NCBI GenBank assembly: GCA_035610365.1
Contig: CM069435.1
Coordinates: 63,113,389-63,177,388, forward strand
DNA length: 64,000 nt
From: Aquatica leii
Lineage: Eukaryota > Arthropoda > Insecta > Coleoptera > Lampyridae
Direction: 5' to 3'
The first letter of the stretch is position 1; each line of letters starts with the position of its first letter. Positions 37,181 to 46,791 of this stretch are shown piece after piece. Below the pieces are notes generated by a model. The model had not been told where the DNA came from and did not search any database. It was given only the letters and a program-made list of their open reading frames with translations. Both the position numbers and the translations under genes were made by a program.

Positions 37181-37189
37181 AAAAAAAAC

Positions 37190-37640
37190 GTTTAAAAAAA
37201 TCTTGGATTTTAAATGTTCTCACAGAAAAAAATCGTTAGGTTTTCGTGTAAGAAAAATAGTCCTAAAATGTGATAACCTAATATTCCCACTTAAACATTA
37301 AATTTCTAGAGAAATTGTCTTGGTTTGTACCATTTTGTGTAGATTGTCAGTAATTCATACCTTGCAGTTTTGCACGTTTGGTTCATTATCAAGTATGAAC
37401 GTGCATTCATCCGTAAACAGAATATTTCTTAAAAACTTCCCATATCCGTTACATGTTTCAATCATTTGAAATCAAAAAGCACTCGTTTCCAAATCATGTT
37501 CGCGCAACTCTTGATAACATTGGTATTTATAAGAACAAAATTTACAGAACTCGAGTGTGACGCAAACCAAAAAATTTCGCTATTTGCCTTAAACTTATAT
37601 CGGGGTTTTGACCAAAACATTAAAAGTTTGTCATTTTATA
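37190..37640 (-). mobile_element. Tc1/mariner-type (IS630-like) transposase, N-terminal half
   Basis: The minus-strand translation, with stops, gives a helix-turn-helix end and linker YKYQCYQELREHDLETS, then FLRNILFTDECTFILDNEPN. LFTDE is the motif with the first catalytic Asp; the usual successor is '(E/A)(S/A)TF'. Next comes VQNCKV, then a piece matching 'N-x-W-A-G-I-L-G' (NV-VGILGYHILG, about 37235-37290). At 37190 it meets the A-rich tail of the LINE. The remainder of the catalytic core (WPxRSPDL region) is not found left of the LINE. Several stops and frame changes are present. It is the same broad transposase type as the copy at 51-52 kb. Confidence 0.65.
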
Positions 37641-39590
37641 ATTAATTTTTTATTTAATACTGTGCCTATGGTTTCAACCTTGTGTATTATTATGTAGTAT
37701 TTATTGTAGTACTACTTCGAATATGCCGATTTAGGTATTTTACACAAAATAAAGCCTTTACTTGACGATCTTTATTTATAGTATAACACCACTTTCCACT
37801 TCTTCTTGCATTGAATACATTTTACAGAGAATACAATTTAATAATCAATCATTAACATAATTAAATGCTCATTTCTGTTTTTATAATTCCATGGCATCCC
37901 AGATTTTAAAAAAATATAATTTTGATTTTTCAATTTTTTTGGTGCTAGGCAATGGAGAATTAAAAAAAAAAGTAAGGATCGATACAGTATTTTTTTCTCT
38001 ACAAAACATGCGTTACATTTTTTCTCTAAAATAATTAGGGAAGCAATGTCACTTATCCGGTATATAAGAATTCTCGTATTGCTTTTATAAAACAAATAAA
38101 AAAATAACGTTTGTTTATTAAATTGTTTATTTTGTCATATAAAACACAAAAGTATATCGAGATTCTCTAATTTTCGGTTTGATAGTGTCAGTTCTTCATT
38201 GTATCAACTTATTTATGATGTAATCGACAATGCGTTGAATAAGTTAATTATATCACAATTTAATTTTCATATCATTTAAGAACGCACACGTACAACGTAT
38301 ACGACGAATAAAGCTAAATAAGTTCATTGCAACTAAAATATATCATATTATTTAGTATTTTTTTGCATTTTTGGTATTTGTAATATTACAGTCTGTTTCC
38401 TTATTATATTTTATTTGTTTGTTTTTTTTGTAATTAATCTTTGTACTTGTTTCGCAACAATTTTTGTAATAACACAACCTAGCATCTTTTGTAACATTTA
38501 TTAATGTAAATTATTTTCTATGTGTATTCTTGATACCCGTTTAAATTGAATAATTTATTCCGTTAATGTACTCGTGCCATATATTTTATTTCATTTTGTA
38601 ACTTGTGTTTTTTTTATGTTTAATTTTGTTTTTTACTTATTGTAGAAATTTGTTTTTATTTAATTATGTTATTGAATTTTAACTAGTTTCTTAATTCATT
38701 TTTTAGATAATTATTTTTTTGTTAGTATTGGATTCATATAGTTAAATTTATTTTTTTTAAGTAAAACATTGTTTTTAATATATTTTTTATTGTTCTGTTT
38801 ATTTAACTTAGTACTACAAATTTTATTCATTTTTATTATAACATTTATTACTGTAACAAATACAGTTTTGTATTTTCTTTTCTATTTTTTTCCGACTATA
38901 GTCTATTTTTAAAATGCATCACAAAAATTACTTAAAAATTAAATGATTAAATTAAATTTATTACTGTAAATTGCTACAAAAGCCGAGAAACTTGTGAGTT
39001 GATTTTACACCCGCATGATTCAAAATACTTTTGAATGAAACAGCGCGATAAAACCACAACGTAAAAAAATTGAAGGTAAAGCAATGTCAATGTAATTGTG
39101 CAAATGCCACAAAAGTAAACTACTGGACAGCAGTTTCGCTTTTTTGGGGCAATGTATAAAAGATAATTATACTAGACAAAAAAATGTTTATACAGTTGCA
39201 GAAAGCATCATTAGAAACTGGAATGCTTTAATACGGTTTCCACAACAAACGCTTATAAAGAATTAACTCTTAACAGTCCAGTAGTGTACGACAGACATAT
39301 TTTTGTACTTATTCTCATACAAAATCGTGTTTAATTTTTTGCTATATATTCTTAGATACTTATCTACTGTACTTTATCTTTCAAATTACCTTGCTGGAGT
39401 TTTTCAATTACAAATGGTGTTCATTTGTTTCATTACTTTCTTAAAAAGTAACATCCTAAATGTGTCCCCGAGACACAAGTAAGATTATACCAGTGCGCAT
39501 ATAACCGGATATGTTTCCAGTATTTAGAATAATTTGCGCAAGTATAAAAAAAAATAGATTTGCAGATTTCTGGTTATTCAGTGTTTCCTA
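37641..39590. other. AT-rich non-coding stretch
   Basis: Extremely T-rich from 38350 to 38950. TATAAAAG at about 39157 lacks any following frame. Nothing else seen. Confidence 0.5.
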
Positions 39591-40015
39591 AAATTTGATA
39601 AGACCTAGAGTGCAATAGAGAGAAGACAAACTAGCACCTATTAAGGAATTGAAGAAAATACCTAAAGAGAATCTGATAATTGACAGTCAATTCCTAGAGA
39701 AAGTCGTCATGCAAACAATACTTGCCAAGTAAACCTGACAAATACGGCATTAAAATGTGATAGTATTGTAATAGTAAGACAAGTTATCTGAAATACTTGT
39801 TCTTGAAGAAATGAGCTAATAAAAGTTAGCTAAATAAAAAAAATAAAGTTCAGTTTAGACGTTAGCATGTTTATGATGCAAACCATATCTCAGAACCAAT
39901 GGGAACATAACATTTGATAACTACTTTACGAGTATAGAAGTTGTCATTAGACTAGAATGGATTGACAATTGTTGTCATTTTGATGAAAAACAAACACTCC
40001 AAATTTCCAAAAAAG
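39591..40015 (+). mobile_element. piggyBac transposase fragment
   Basis: In successive frames: EDKLAPIKELKKI; IIDSQF (for 'ITIDEQL', carrying a catalytic-region Asp); AK then KPDKYGIKM (for the hallmark KP-x-KYGIK); YCNSKTSYLKYLFLK; and NITFDNYFTSIEVVIRLEWI (for the hallmark DN-aromatic-FTS with a catalytic Asp). Spacing between blocks is about right. At least two frame changes and several stops are present. No inverted-repeat ends or TTAA pairs were found, so only this central part of the transposase remains. Confidence 0.7.
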
Positions 40016-40163
40016 TAAATCTCAAAATAATATAACTAATATTTTTTGGTTGCATCACACCAATAAAGTAAAAACGATAAAAAAATAAATCGAAAATAAA
40101 TATTAATTATAACGCAACTAAAAGCGGTGTGCAGTCACACTAAACCAAATAACACATGAATAT

Positions 40164-41164
40164 GCAGTTTTGTTATGTTAAAAGTGTTTCAGTGTGATTT
40201 TCGTCCCGGAACGCCCACTTTTCGCTATATTCAGAGTGCTGGCTGTCATTTGGTTGTTTTTTTTTTGACGGAAGGAATTATACAAGGGAGAAAAACCAGT
40301 TTTCCGGTGACTGTAGTACGGTTTGTAGATGATCATGTACGGGCTCGGTGAGGCTTTCATTTCTAAATGTTCACAATCATCTACTTTATAAATGGGTGTA
40401 GTATTTTTGCTGCTTATGTGAAAGTCTTTCTTTCAATTCTTTCAATTTGATTTTTCCGTAATTGTCATTAGCAATTTTGAATACATACACGTATTCCGTT
40501 AATGCGGAGATATTAACACCTGTTTGTTCATATTAATTCATAAAAAGTGTTGCACCTACGTTGATTAAGGACATCAAAATTTTTAATTAATTACTATAAT
40601 TATAATCGTACTGGAAAGCTCACTAACCGGAATATCAATATTAATCTGGGAAAAATTTTTCGCATCTGGTTTTTTTCTCATAGATTGTATGAACCAAAAA
40701 GGACTTATTTGTAATAACTCCATATGCACGTCTTTGATTATTTCAGCAAACTTTAAGACATTCTGGAGAAACGGTTGCTAGCTAGCCGCATGCTTCTTAA
40801 GAAAAAGAGTAAATTGTAAATATTGTATTTCCTATTTTAATTTTTATTTGTCAGTCGATGGTATTCACGATTGTACGTACATAGCAGCTTCTTGTCGCAA
40901 TTTAGTATAAAACTCTTTTGTTCTTTTGGAATTTAATAGTTTGGGCAATAAGTTTAATCTTATATACAACCGAAGGGGGTGCACGTCAAGAACAATTATT
41001 GTCTGTTCTCTTTTCTTATCTCTCTTTCTGTGATAAAATAATAATATATTCGTGTTCCAACCGTTTTGATACTTTTTTAATATTACTTTATATTTAACAC
41101 ATCTGCGAGCTGCTCGCCAAATCATACTGAGATAGTCGCCAGCAATTAAGTTACGAGAACATTT
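40164..41164. repeat. Copy A of an unclassified ~1-kb dispersed repeat
   Basis: Shares a colinear series of blocks with 62458-63613: TTATGTTAAAAGTGTT; ATAAATGG(G/C)TGTAGTA then TTTTGCTG, GTGAAAGTCTTTCT; GTAATTGTCATTAGCAA; TTAATGCG(G/A)AGATATTAA; CTACGTTGATTAAGGA; GCTAGCTA(G/A)(C/G)CGCAT; AAATTGTAA(A/G)TATTGTATTT; TATATTCGTGTTC; and the end block AATTAAGTTACGAGAA. It has no terminal inverted repeats, poly-A tail, or open frame that both copies share. Similarity is about two-thirds by eye. The frame at 40865-41245 on the minus strand is not conserved in copy B. It ends about 80-90 bases before an 18S rRNA fragment. Confidence 0.65.
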
Positions 41165-41249
41165 TTGTAACAGTTTCTTGCAACACAAACAGGTGGCCAT
41201 ATGCATTTTTAAAATCTTTTTGATGATAAAAAATTTATACCCCACTTAG

Positions 41250-41930
41250 ACTTTAAAGAAATAGCCAAAGAAGTTATTTGCTTGTCTCAAAGGTTAAGCC
41301 ATGCATCTCTCAGTACATACAGAATCAAGGTAAAACCGCGAAATGCTCATTAAATCAGTTACGGTTCAATAGATTGTACCCACATTTACTTGCATAGCTA
41401 TAGTAATTCTAGAGTTAATACATGCAAACAGAACTCCGGCCAGAAACAGAAAAAGCACATTTATTAAATTAAAACCAATAGGCTGCAGCAACTCATGTTT
41501 TGGGACGTCGCGTCATACTCGTTACATAAATTTCACGACGAATCTAAATAACTTTATGCCGATCGCATGGTCACGCACTGGCGACGGGTTTTTCAAATGT
41601 ATGCTTTATCGACTTTTGATGGTAGGTTATGCGCCTACTATAGTTGTAACGGGTAACGGGAAATCAAGGATCGATTCCGGAGAGGGACCTTGAGAAACGG
41701 CTACCACATCCAAGCAAAGCAACAGGCGCGCAAATTACCCACTCCCGACACAGGGAGGTAATAACGAAAAATAACGATACGGGACTCATCCCGACGTCCC
41801 GTAATCGGAATCAGCAAACTTTAAACCCTTTAACTAAGATCAAATAGAATGCAAGTCGGGTGCCAGCAACGGCGGTAATTCAAGACGGTAATATTACTTT
41901 GAACAAATTAAAGTGCTTTGTTACGTGCAT
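41250..41930 (+). rRNA. 18S rRNA 5' fragment, pseudogene
   Basis: GCTTGTCTCAAAGG at 41280, then TTAAGCCATGCATC, marks the 5' domain of 18S rRNA. Colinear blocks follow: ACCGCGAAATGCTCATTAAA, TAATTCTAGAGTTAATACAT, GCCGATCGCATGGTC, GGTTGTAACGGGTAACGGG-like text at 41640-41660, GGCTACCACATCCAAG, GCGCGCAAATTACCCACTC, AATAACGATACGGGACTC and GTGCCAGCAACGGCGG. At about 41890 it jumps to ATTACTTTGAACAAATTA, which belongs some 200 bases further on in 18S, so an internal piece is deleted. Identity to a generic insect 18S looks like 85-90%, and many changes hit invariant positions, including the universally conserved CAGC(A/C)GCCGCGG loop. It is non-functional, isolated from 5.8S/28S, and directly downstream of repeat copy A. 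Confidence 0.9.
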
Positions 41931-42110
41931 AAATTTCTAAATGTAATACCCTGTATATTCATTACACTTAAGTTAGATTTCTATTTTCGACGCCCTCTCG
42001 CGAGTTTTGTTTTACTTCATTTCCTGTCAAGACGTTAAACCGTCAACCTTTTAATATCATGCTTGTGATGTTTAAATTTTAAATTTCTAATATCAGCGGC
42101 GTTTATGGAA
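41931..42110. other. Flank of the 18S fragment
   Basis: Short spacer with ACGCCCTCTCGCGAG and a GACGTTAAACCGTCAAC inverted pair. No recognisable ETS/ITS sequence. Confidence 0.35.
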
Positions 42111-43339
42111 GTTAATATATAAATCCATAACGCATTTTTATTAGTTTATTCACCACAGGGTAAGCTTTTCCTATTAGCTTTTAGAATTATTTAGTAATTT
42201 CTTTGTTAATTTGGTAGCACGTCTCGTTGCGTGTTAGTTGCACGTTTCGATGTATTCTCGATCGATGAGGGGTTAATACCGACCAAATACCTTCATAGAA
42301 CAATTATAATTCTGGAAGCTTACGTTAAAACTAAAAACGAAGTCTCGACAAAAACTTTTCCTCGAGATACTACCCCTTATGCGTCAATTGACTACGATAT
42401 CAACGTTTACTTTTATGTGTGCAACAGCATTCGATAACCGCGTTTCTATGTCTAATTTCTTTCAGCATTAATTAGGAATTTTGTTGATTTTTGCTTTTGT
42501 GAGTCATTGTGTTGACACGATTGGCTGTTCATAAATATTCCAGATCAACCCAACGAGGAAAACGTTTTCTTCGGACAAGTACTGGATTGTGGGTAAGTCT
42601 TATTTAATTACTTTTGCGTTGTCAAAAAAGTCTCTCACGAAATTTTGCTTGTTTGAACTTAGGCAAATACAATACTTGTTTCAATACTATCTTAAGTATT
42701 TTCATTAATTATTTTATATATTGCATGCTGTGAATCATAGATATTTATCATATTCAATGTAATTTTCTGTTATTGGCACCCTATGAGTAAACCTATGTAT
42801 TGTGTGTTGCCGATACTTCCGGCATTTATGGATCGAGTAATGTACTACAAAATTTCTTGTGTTCGTTGTTAATAATCTACGATCTTAAATTAGAGTTGTT
42901 AGCTAAACTGCGCTCGTATAATACGTGCATGGAATTCATTTTTATTGGTTTTTCTGGAATGCACAGAGGTAATGATTAATTGGTGTGTATGGTATTATTC
43001 GTATATCTTCAAAGATGTGAAAAAATGGGTTTAGTCTAAAAATACGCCAGCGGTGAAACAAAAGAAACAATGTTACATTTGCTTATCAAAGATTTTCTGA
43101 AACTCTAGCAATGTTGTAATCAATATAACCTGAATATCTGTTTTGAACATTTGAGTAAAAGAATATTGCGTACAAACTGCATTTTTGTCTAAGTAATCAC
43201 AGTATGTACTGAATAAATGTAAGTTTCAATATTAATAAATGTAGTCGTATCATTTATTTTAAGGGTTTTTCATAATGTGTGTGTTGGATACTATTGATCA
43301 GTTATCGTACAAAACCTTTCTGAGCTGCTAAAAAAAATT

Positions 43340-43570
43340 CTAGCAGCAACACATTTCTTTGCAAATAATGTTTTCTTTGGCGAGCTTTAAAAGTACTGAT
43401 ATTCTAAAAAAACATCTCAGTTGTTTAAAAAAATTGTTACGGTAATTTTCTTTAGGTACGCCTATGTGTTTTCGACGTAAAATTAGATTCAGGTGTTGAC
43501 GCCATCTATCGGGTTCGTTGGTCACTTTGTATTGACAGACGGCATCCGGTGACAGACCGGCATTTTCACT
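43340..43570 (-). CDS. Orphan ORF between the duplicated modules
   Basis: 76 codons and a stop without a clear initiator, beginning SENAGLSPDAVCQYKVTNEP and containing DRWRQHLNLILRRKHIG. Composition of the first half looks coding-like; the second half becomes AT-driven. No start codon precedes it after the in-frame stop; an internal ATG would give 61 codons. Unrecognised. Confidence 0.2.
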   Translation of the reverse strand, partial: SENAGLSPDAVCQYKVTNEPDRWRQHLNLILRRKHIGVPKENYRNNFFKQLRCFFRISVLLKLAKENIICKEMCCC

Positions 43571-43827
43571 TTAACATCGTACCTGTTAGTTTCTATGTCT
43601 GCGTGAATCGAATATCGTTTTCAAGAATCATCCACGTGTTGGGACACGATGGAAATTCGTAGTTTCTCTTAAATAATTGATTGTATCCACGCAGAGTAAG
43701 TGATTGTATTCTTTCTTTACTTAAACGTAATTTTTATGTCTTTTTGGTTAGCGCCATGTGCCATTTTCATGAATAGGGGTATTCGTATCGTTACATAAAA
43801 TCCTCAAGGGAAAACTATAATCGAAAG

Positions 43828-43952
43828 CGGAAGATCTTAATTACTGGATACGATTGAATTCTATTCGGAGGCAATATCTTAACCTTGATGACTATCACAT
43901 TGTTCGGAAGATCCTAATTATTGGATACGATTGAATTCTATTCGGAGGCAAT
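43828..43952. repeat. 48-bp direct repeat, two units
   Basis: Unit 1 is 43828-43875 and unit 2 is 43905-43952. Each runs from CGGAAGATC through GGATACGATTGAATTC to GGAGGCAAT, with only two or three differences. The 29-base spacer is unrelated. It sits inside the region between the duplicated exon-like modules. Confidence 0.85.
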
Positions 43953-44746
43953 TACTTAATAACACCATAGACGTAACATTAATGTAACAGCAGACGATAA
44001 GTGTCGGTTCGATTACTGTCCCTTAAATGTGTCTTTATTTGTAGTTTGTGAGTCGCCAGGTAGACACGATTATTTTTCAGGAAGTTTATAATTGCAGGAA
44101 GCCATTAGGAAAAACGTTTTTCTGAAGGTCGCCCTGGAATTTTGGTAAGTCACTTTTTCTTGTTCTTATCCATTCGTGTCGCTACGGTGTATATTCACGA
44201 CTTACTATAGTTATTAATTGTACGTGTAAATTGACGTGTTGCTTATGATTGTTACTAAATTAAGTTAAGTAAATGACTTATCGCTCGCTGCTTATATCCA
44301 CCGTAAATTATTATTATTCATGTGATTTATTGATAAAGTTTATATATGTTTTGGTGGCTACACTTTTGGTTGACGTGTAGTGTAAGTTGCCGATCCTGCG
44401 GTTATTCTATTTTGTATATTCTCGCTAATACCTACTTAGATTTGACTATTTAACTCTTACTATATTTATCGTGATAGAGTAATTAAAGTACAATTGTTAT
44501 TAACGATTGAGTTTCTTTTCCTTTTATTCGTTTCTTTCAGCATGTTGCGAACCTTAACATCTTGTTACAAGTGATACCATTCTGTGGTGAGCAAGCAGAA
44601 CTGACTTTGGATAGGCTCTGGCGCCCTTAATTATCTTTCATTATTGTCTAGAAAACCTACCCCTCTCTCCGACTATTGAGAGTTGGCCGTGCAGGTTCGT
44701 AAACAGCAAAAACTTGTAACAAAATTTGTATTGCTTTAATTATATA

Positions 44747-45461
44747 CAGTGCACGCCGCTTATTGGAATCACGGATAATGCTATCCCAGGTAAAAAAAAT
44801 CACTTTATTAAAGAACGGGTCGGACGTATGCTACTACATAGAAAAAACATCGTTTGTAGTAATCATAATTTTGGTTTTTGTTTTCAATTTTCTTCTCATT
44901 GTTATTTATTTTGCATTTAAGTATTTGATAGACCTAAATAAGATTACATCATTTAAACATCTGTAAATCCTCTATCTTCGAGAATTAACTTGAAAAACAT
45001 AGTTCTTAGAATAACAACGTTGTTTAACTACGTTTTATATGATAACGTTATTTTGTATTTATTTTTATTTTTTGTGTCAGCAAATTACTAAGAAGAAAGG
45101 TGTAGTTCTTAAAACAGGGAATCAAACATCATAAAGTTATATTTGATTATTTATTTATTTACGGCATCAACAACCTATTTAATACTACAGGTTCCTAACT
45201 TTTGGTTTATTTGGCTCAAAATTTATATTTTTTAAACGTTCCATGAAAATTTTTATTTTGACATTTTTTGCTTGTATTAATGCAATGATTTCAACTTCTA
45301 GATTAACAACTTGTTAATTAGATACACGCTCTATGTATTTACTGCTTTATAACCAATAAACTTTTATTTGTTTTCTTCTGAATTTCGGATATTGTTATCA
45401 CTCGGTTACTGTTATCAAAAACTTCAAGTCCCAAAGTGATTCTATTAAGCGGCGTGTACTG
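44747..45461. mobile_element. Non-autonomous Tc1/mariner-superfamily MITE (pogo-like ends)
   Basis: The left end is CAGTGCACGCCGCTTA and continues to GGAATCAC. The right end, reverse-complemented, is CAGTACACGCCGCTTA and continues to AGAATCAC; 23 of 26 positions match. Both ends are flanked by TA (44745-44746 and 45462-45463), the target of this superfamily. The element is 715 bp. Interior frames at 44726-44966 are short and do not resemble transposase. The CAGT start and the 'CGCTTA' core recall pogo/Tigger ends. Its two ends are well preserved, so it is not among the oldest insertions here. Confidence 0.85.
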
Positions 45462-45463
45462 TA

Positions 45464-46665
45464 TAAGTAGATTTTTAATTGATGTTTGCTTTCTAGTTGT
45501 TGATATACAATTTGACGTTTCTTATAACTGTAATCTTAGATTTTGACATAAACAAAAGTATATTAAATAAAACCGAGTTTTATTCCATATTGCCTTGTTC
45601 TTTGTAGAATGAATTGTGTGAATACAAATTCTGCTGAAAATGAAACAAACAATTATTTAAAGTACAGCGTGATATATAAAAGGTTTATGGCTATAGATCT
45701 ATAGCTATTTTCATACTATTATTCGTGCATAGCAAATTTATACTATGAGATGGCTCTGCCATAACATTTCACTCGTGGTACAAAAACTGCTGAATTTTTG
45801 TAGGATTTGATTTAAAAACATTTAGATTATATTTATACTGCATCTAAAGTACAGCAAAAAATCACAACGCATTGAGTACGAAGCATTACCTATAGCAAAA
45901 TCAACAAACTAAAACAATAGTTTATCGTAATAACTAAAAATACAATTTTTCTCAAAATTATATGTAACAAAAGATAAAGATCTGTTTTATACTTATCAAG
46001 ATTAACAAATTTCAAAAAAATTATATAAACAATATTTGTGAAAAGAAATCATTGCCAAGACCAAACAAGATAACTCATTGTTAATATTTATTTTTTTTAA
46101 GTTTTTGTTTCCAATAAAAACATAAATTTCAAAGAAATAATTTTTTTAATTTTAATTGTTCTATTATAAAAAGTTTTAATAAAACATTGAAAAAGTAAAA
46201 ACGAAATCTAATTTTTTGAATAAACAGTCTTTACGTTTCAAATTATTTGCAATTACGCAAATTAGACATTGAGTTAAGCAATGGTCTTAACAGCTAACTT
46301 TTGCAAAATGGTTCATAAACAAAAATTTCAAAATTACGCCAAAGTTGTAAAATGTTACACAATTATGAAAACGTAATAAAAGTTTTTTATATTAAAAAAA
46401 TCCTTACGTTATTGCCGTTTGAGACGTCATAACAAAACTTATAATTTTATATGTGCTTACTTTCCAAATATGCTTTCGCATTGGCATATAAAAGAATTTT
46501 GTGATTTTCAAATACAGAATTTATATTTTTATTTCTTGCCGCACTTGTAATGGACGCTTTTAGCACAATACACCTATATTGCGCACGTATTTAAACGTTA
46601 AAAATGTTCTACATATGTGTTGAAATTAAATTTTCTTTTCTGCAAAATGTAATAATATCAGTTAA
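45464..46665. other. AT-rich non-coding DNA
   Basis: Nothing recognised. A minus-strand AATAAA at 46528-46533 may serve the exon-like segment at 46.7 kb. Confidence 0.45.
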
Positions 46666-46791
46666 TTAAGAAAGTTCTTCATTGTCGGTTGAGCCAGACG
46701 TGAGCATAACGTATTTGTATTCAGCAGGTAACTTAAACCACAGACACGTTATTAAAACTATGTGATGTAATATGCCGCGACCTTGAAACGC
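46666..46791 (-). CDS. Candidate 3'-terminal coding exon, unknown protein
   Basis: On the minus strand a pyrimidine-rich tract ends in AATAAAG, followed in phase 0 by 41 codons: AFQGRGILHHIVLITCLWFK, LPAEYKYVML, TSGSTDNEELS, then TAA. GC is about 40%. AATAAA follows 133 bases after the stop. Residues 6-19 are hydrophobic (a possible end of a membrane helix) and the tail is acidic and Ser-rich, a plausible cytoplasmic C-terminus. No other exon of such a gene is visible. Not recognised. Confidence 0.33.
   Translation of the reverse strand, partial: AFQGRGILHHIVLITCLWFKLPAEYKYVMLTSGSTDNEELS

Larger units (their letters stand above)
42111..44650 (+). repeat. Duplicated exon-like non-coding module
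   Basis: Two related modules about 1.55 kb apart. Module 1 has an acceptor-like TCTAATTTCTTTCAG at 42460-42474. A segment with TTTTGTGAGTC, TGACACGATT and GGAAAACGTTTTC ends at 42591 with TGG|GTAAGTC. Module 2 has TTTGTGAGTCGCC, AGACACGATTA and GGAAAAACGTTTTTC and ends near 44143 with TTTTG|GTAAGTC. Further shared landmarks: CCAC(A/G)(C/G)AG then G(G/A)GTAAG at about 42147 and 43690; TTGCCGAT(A)C after each donor; and a CGTTTCTTTCAGCAT acceptor at about 44530. Frames are closed, so these look like non-coding exons (leader or lncRNA) or a decayed duplicated gene. GC is higher than the surroundings. Confidence 0.4.

Noticed and set aside
40865-41245. 126-codon minus-strand frame, Lys/Arg-rich
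   Set aside because: Lies in repeat copy A and is not open in the corresponding part of copy B, so it is not the repeat's gene.
44726-44966. Two overlapping frames inside the MITE
   Set aside because: Short, overlapping and without transposase motifs; the MITE is non-coding.
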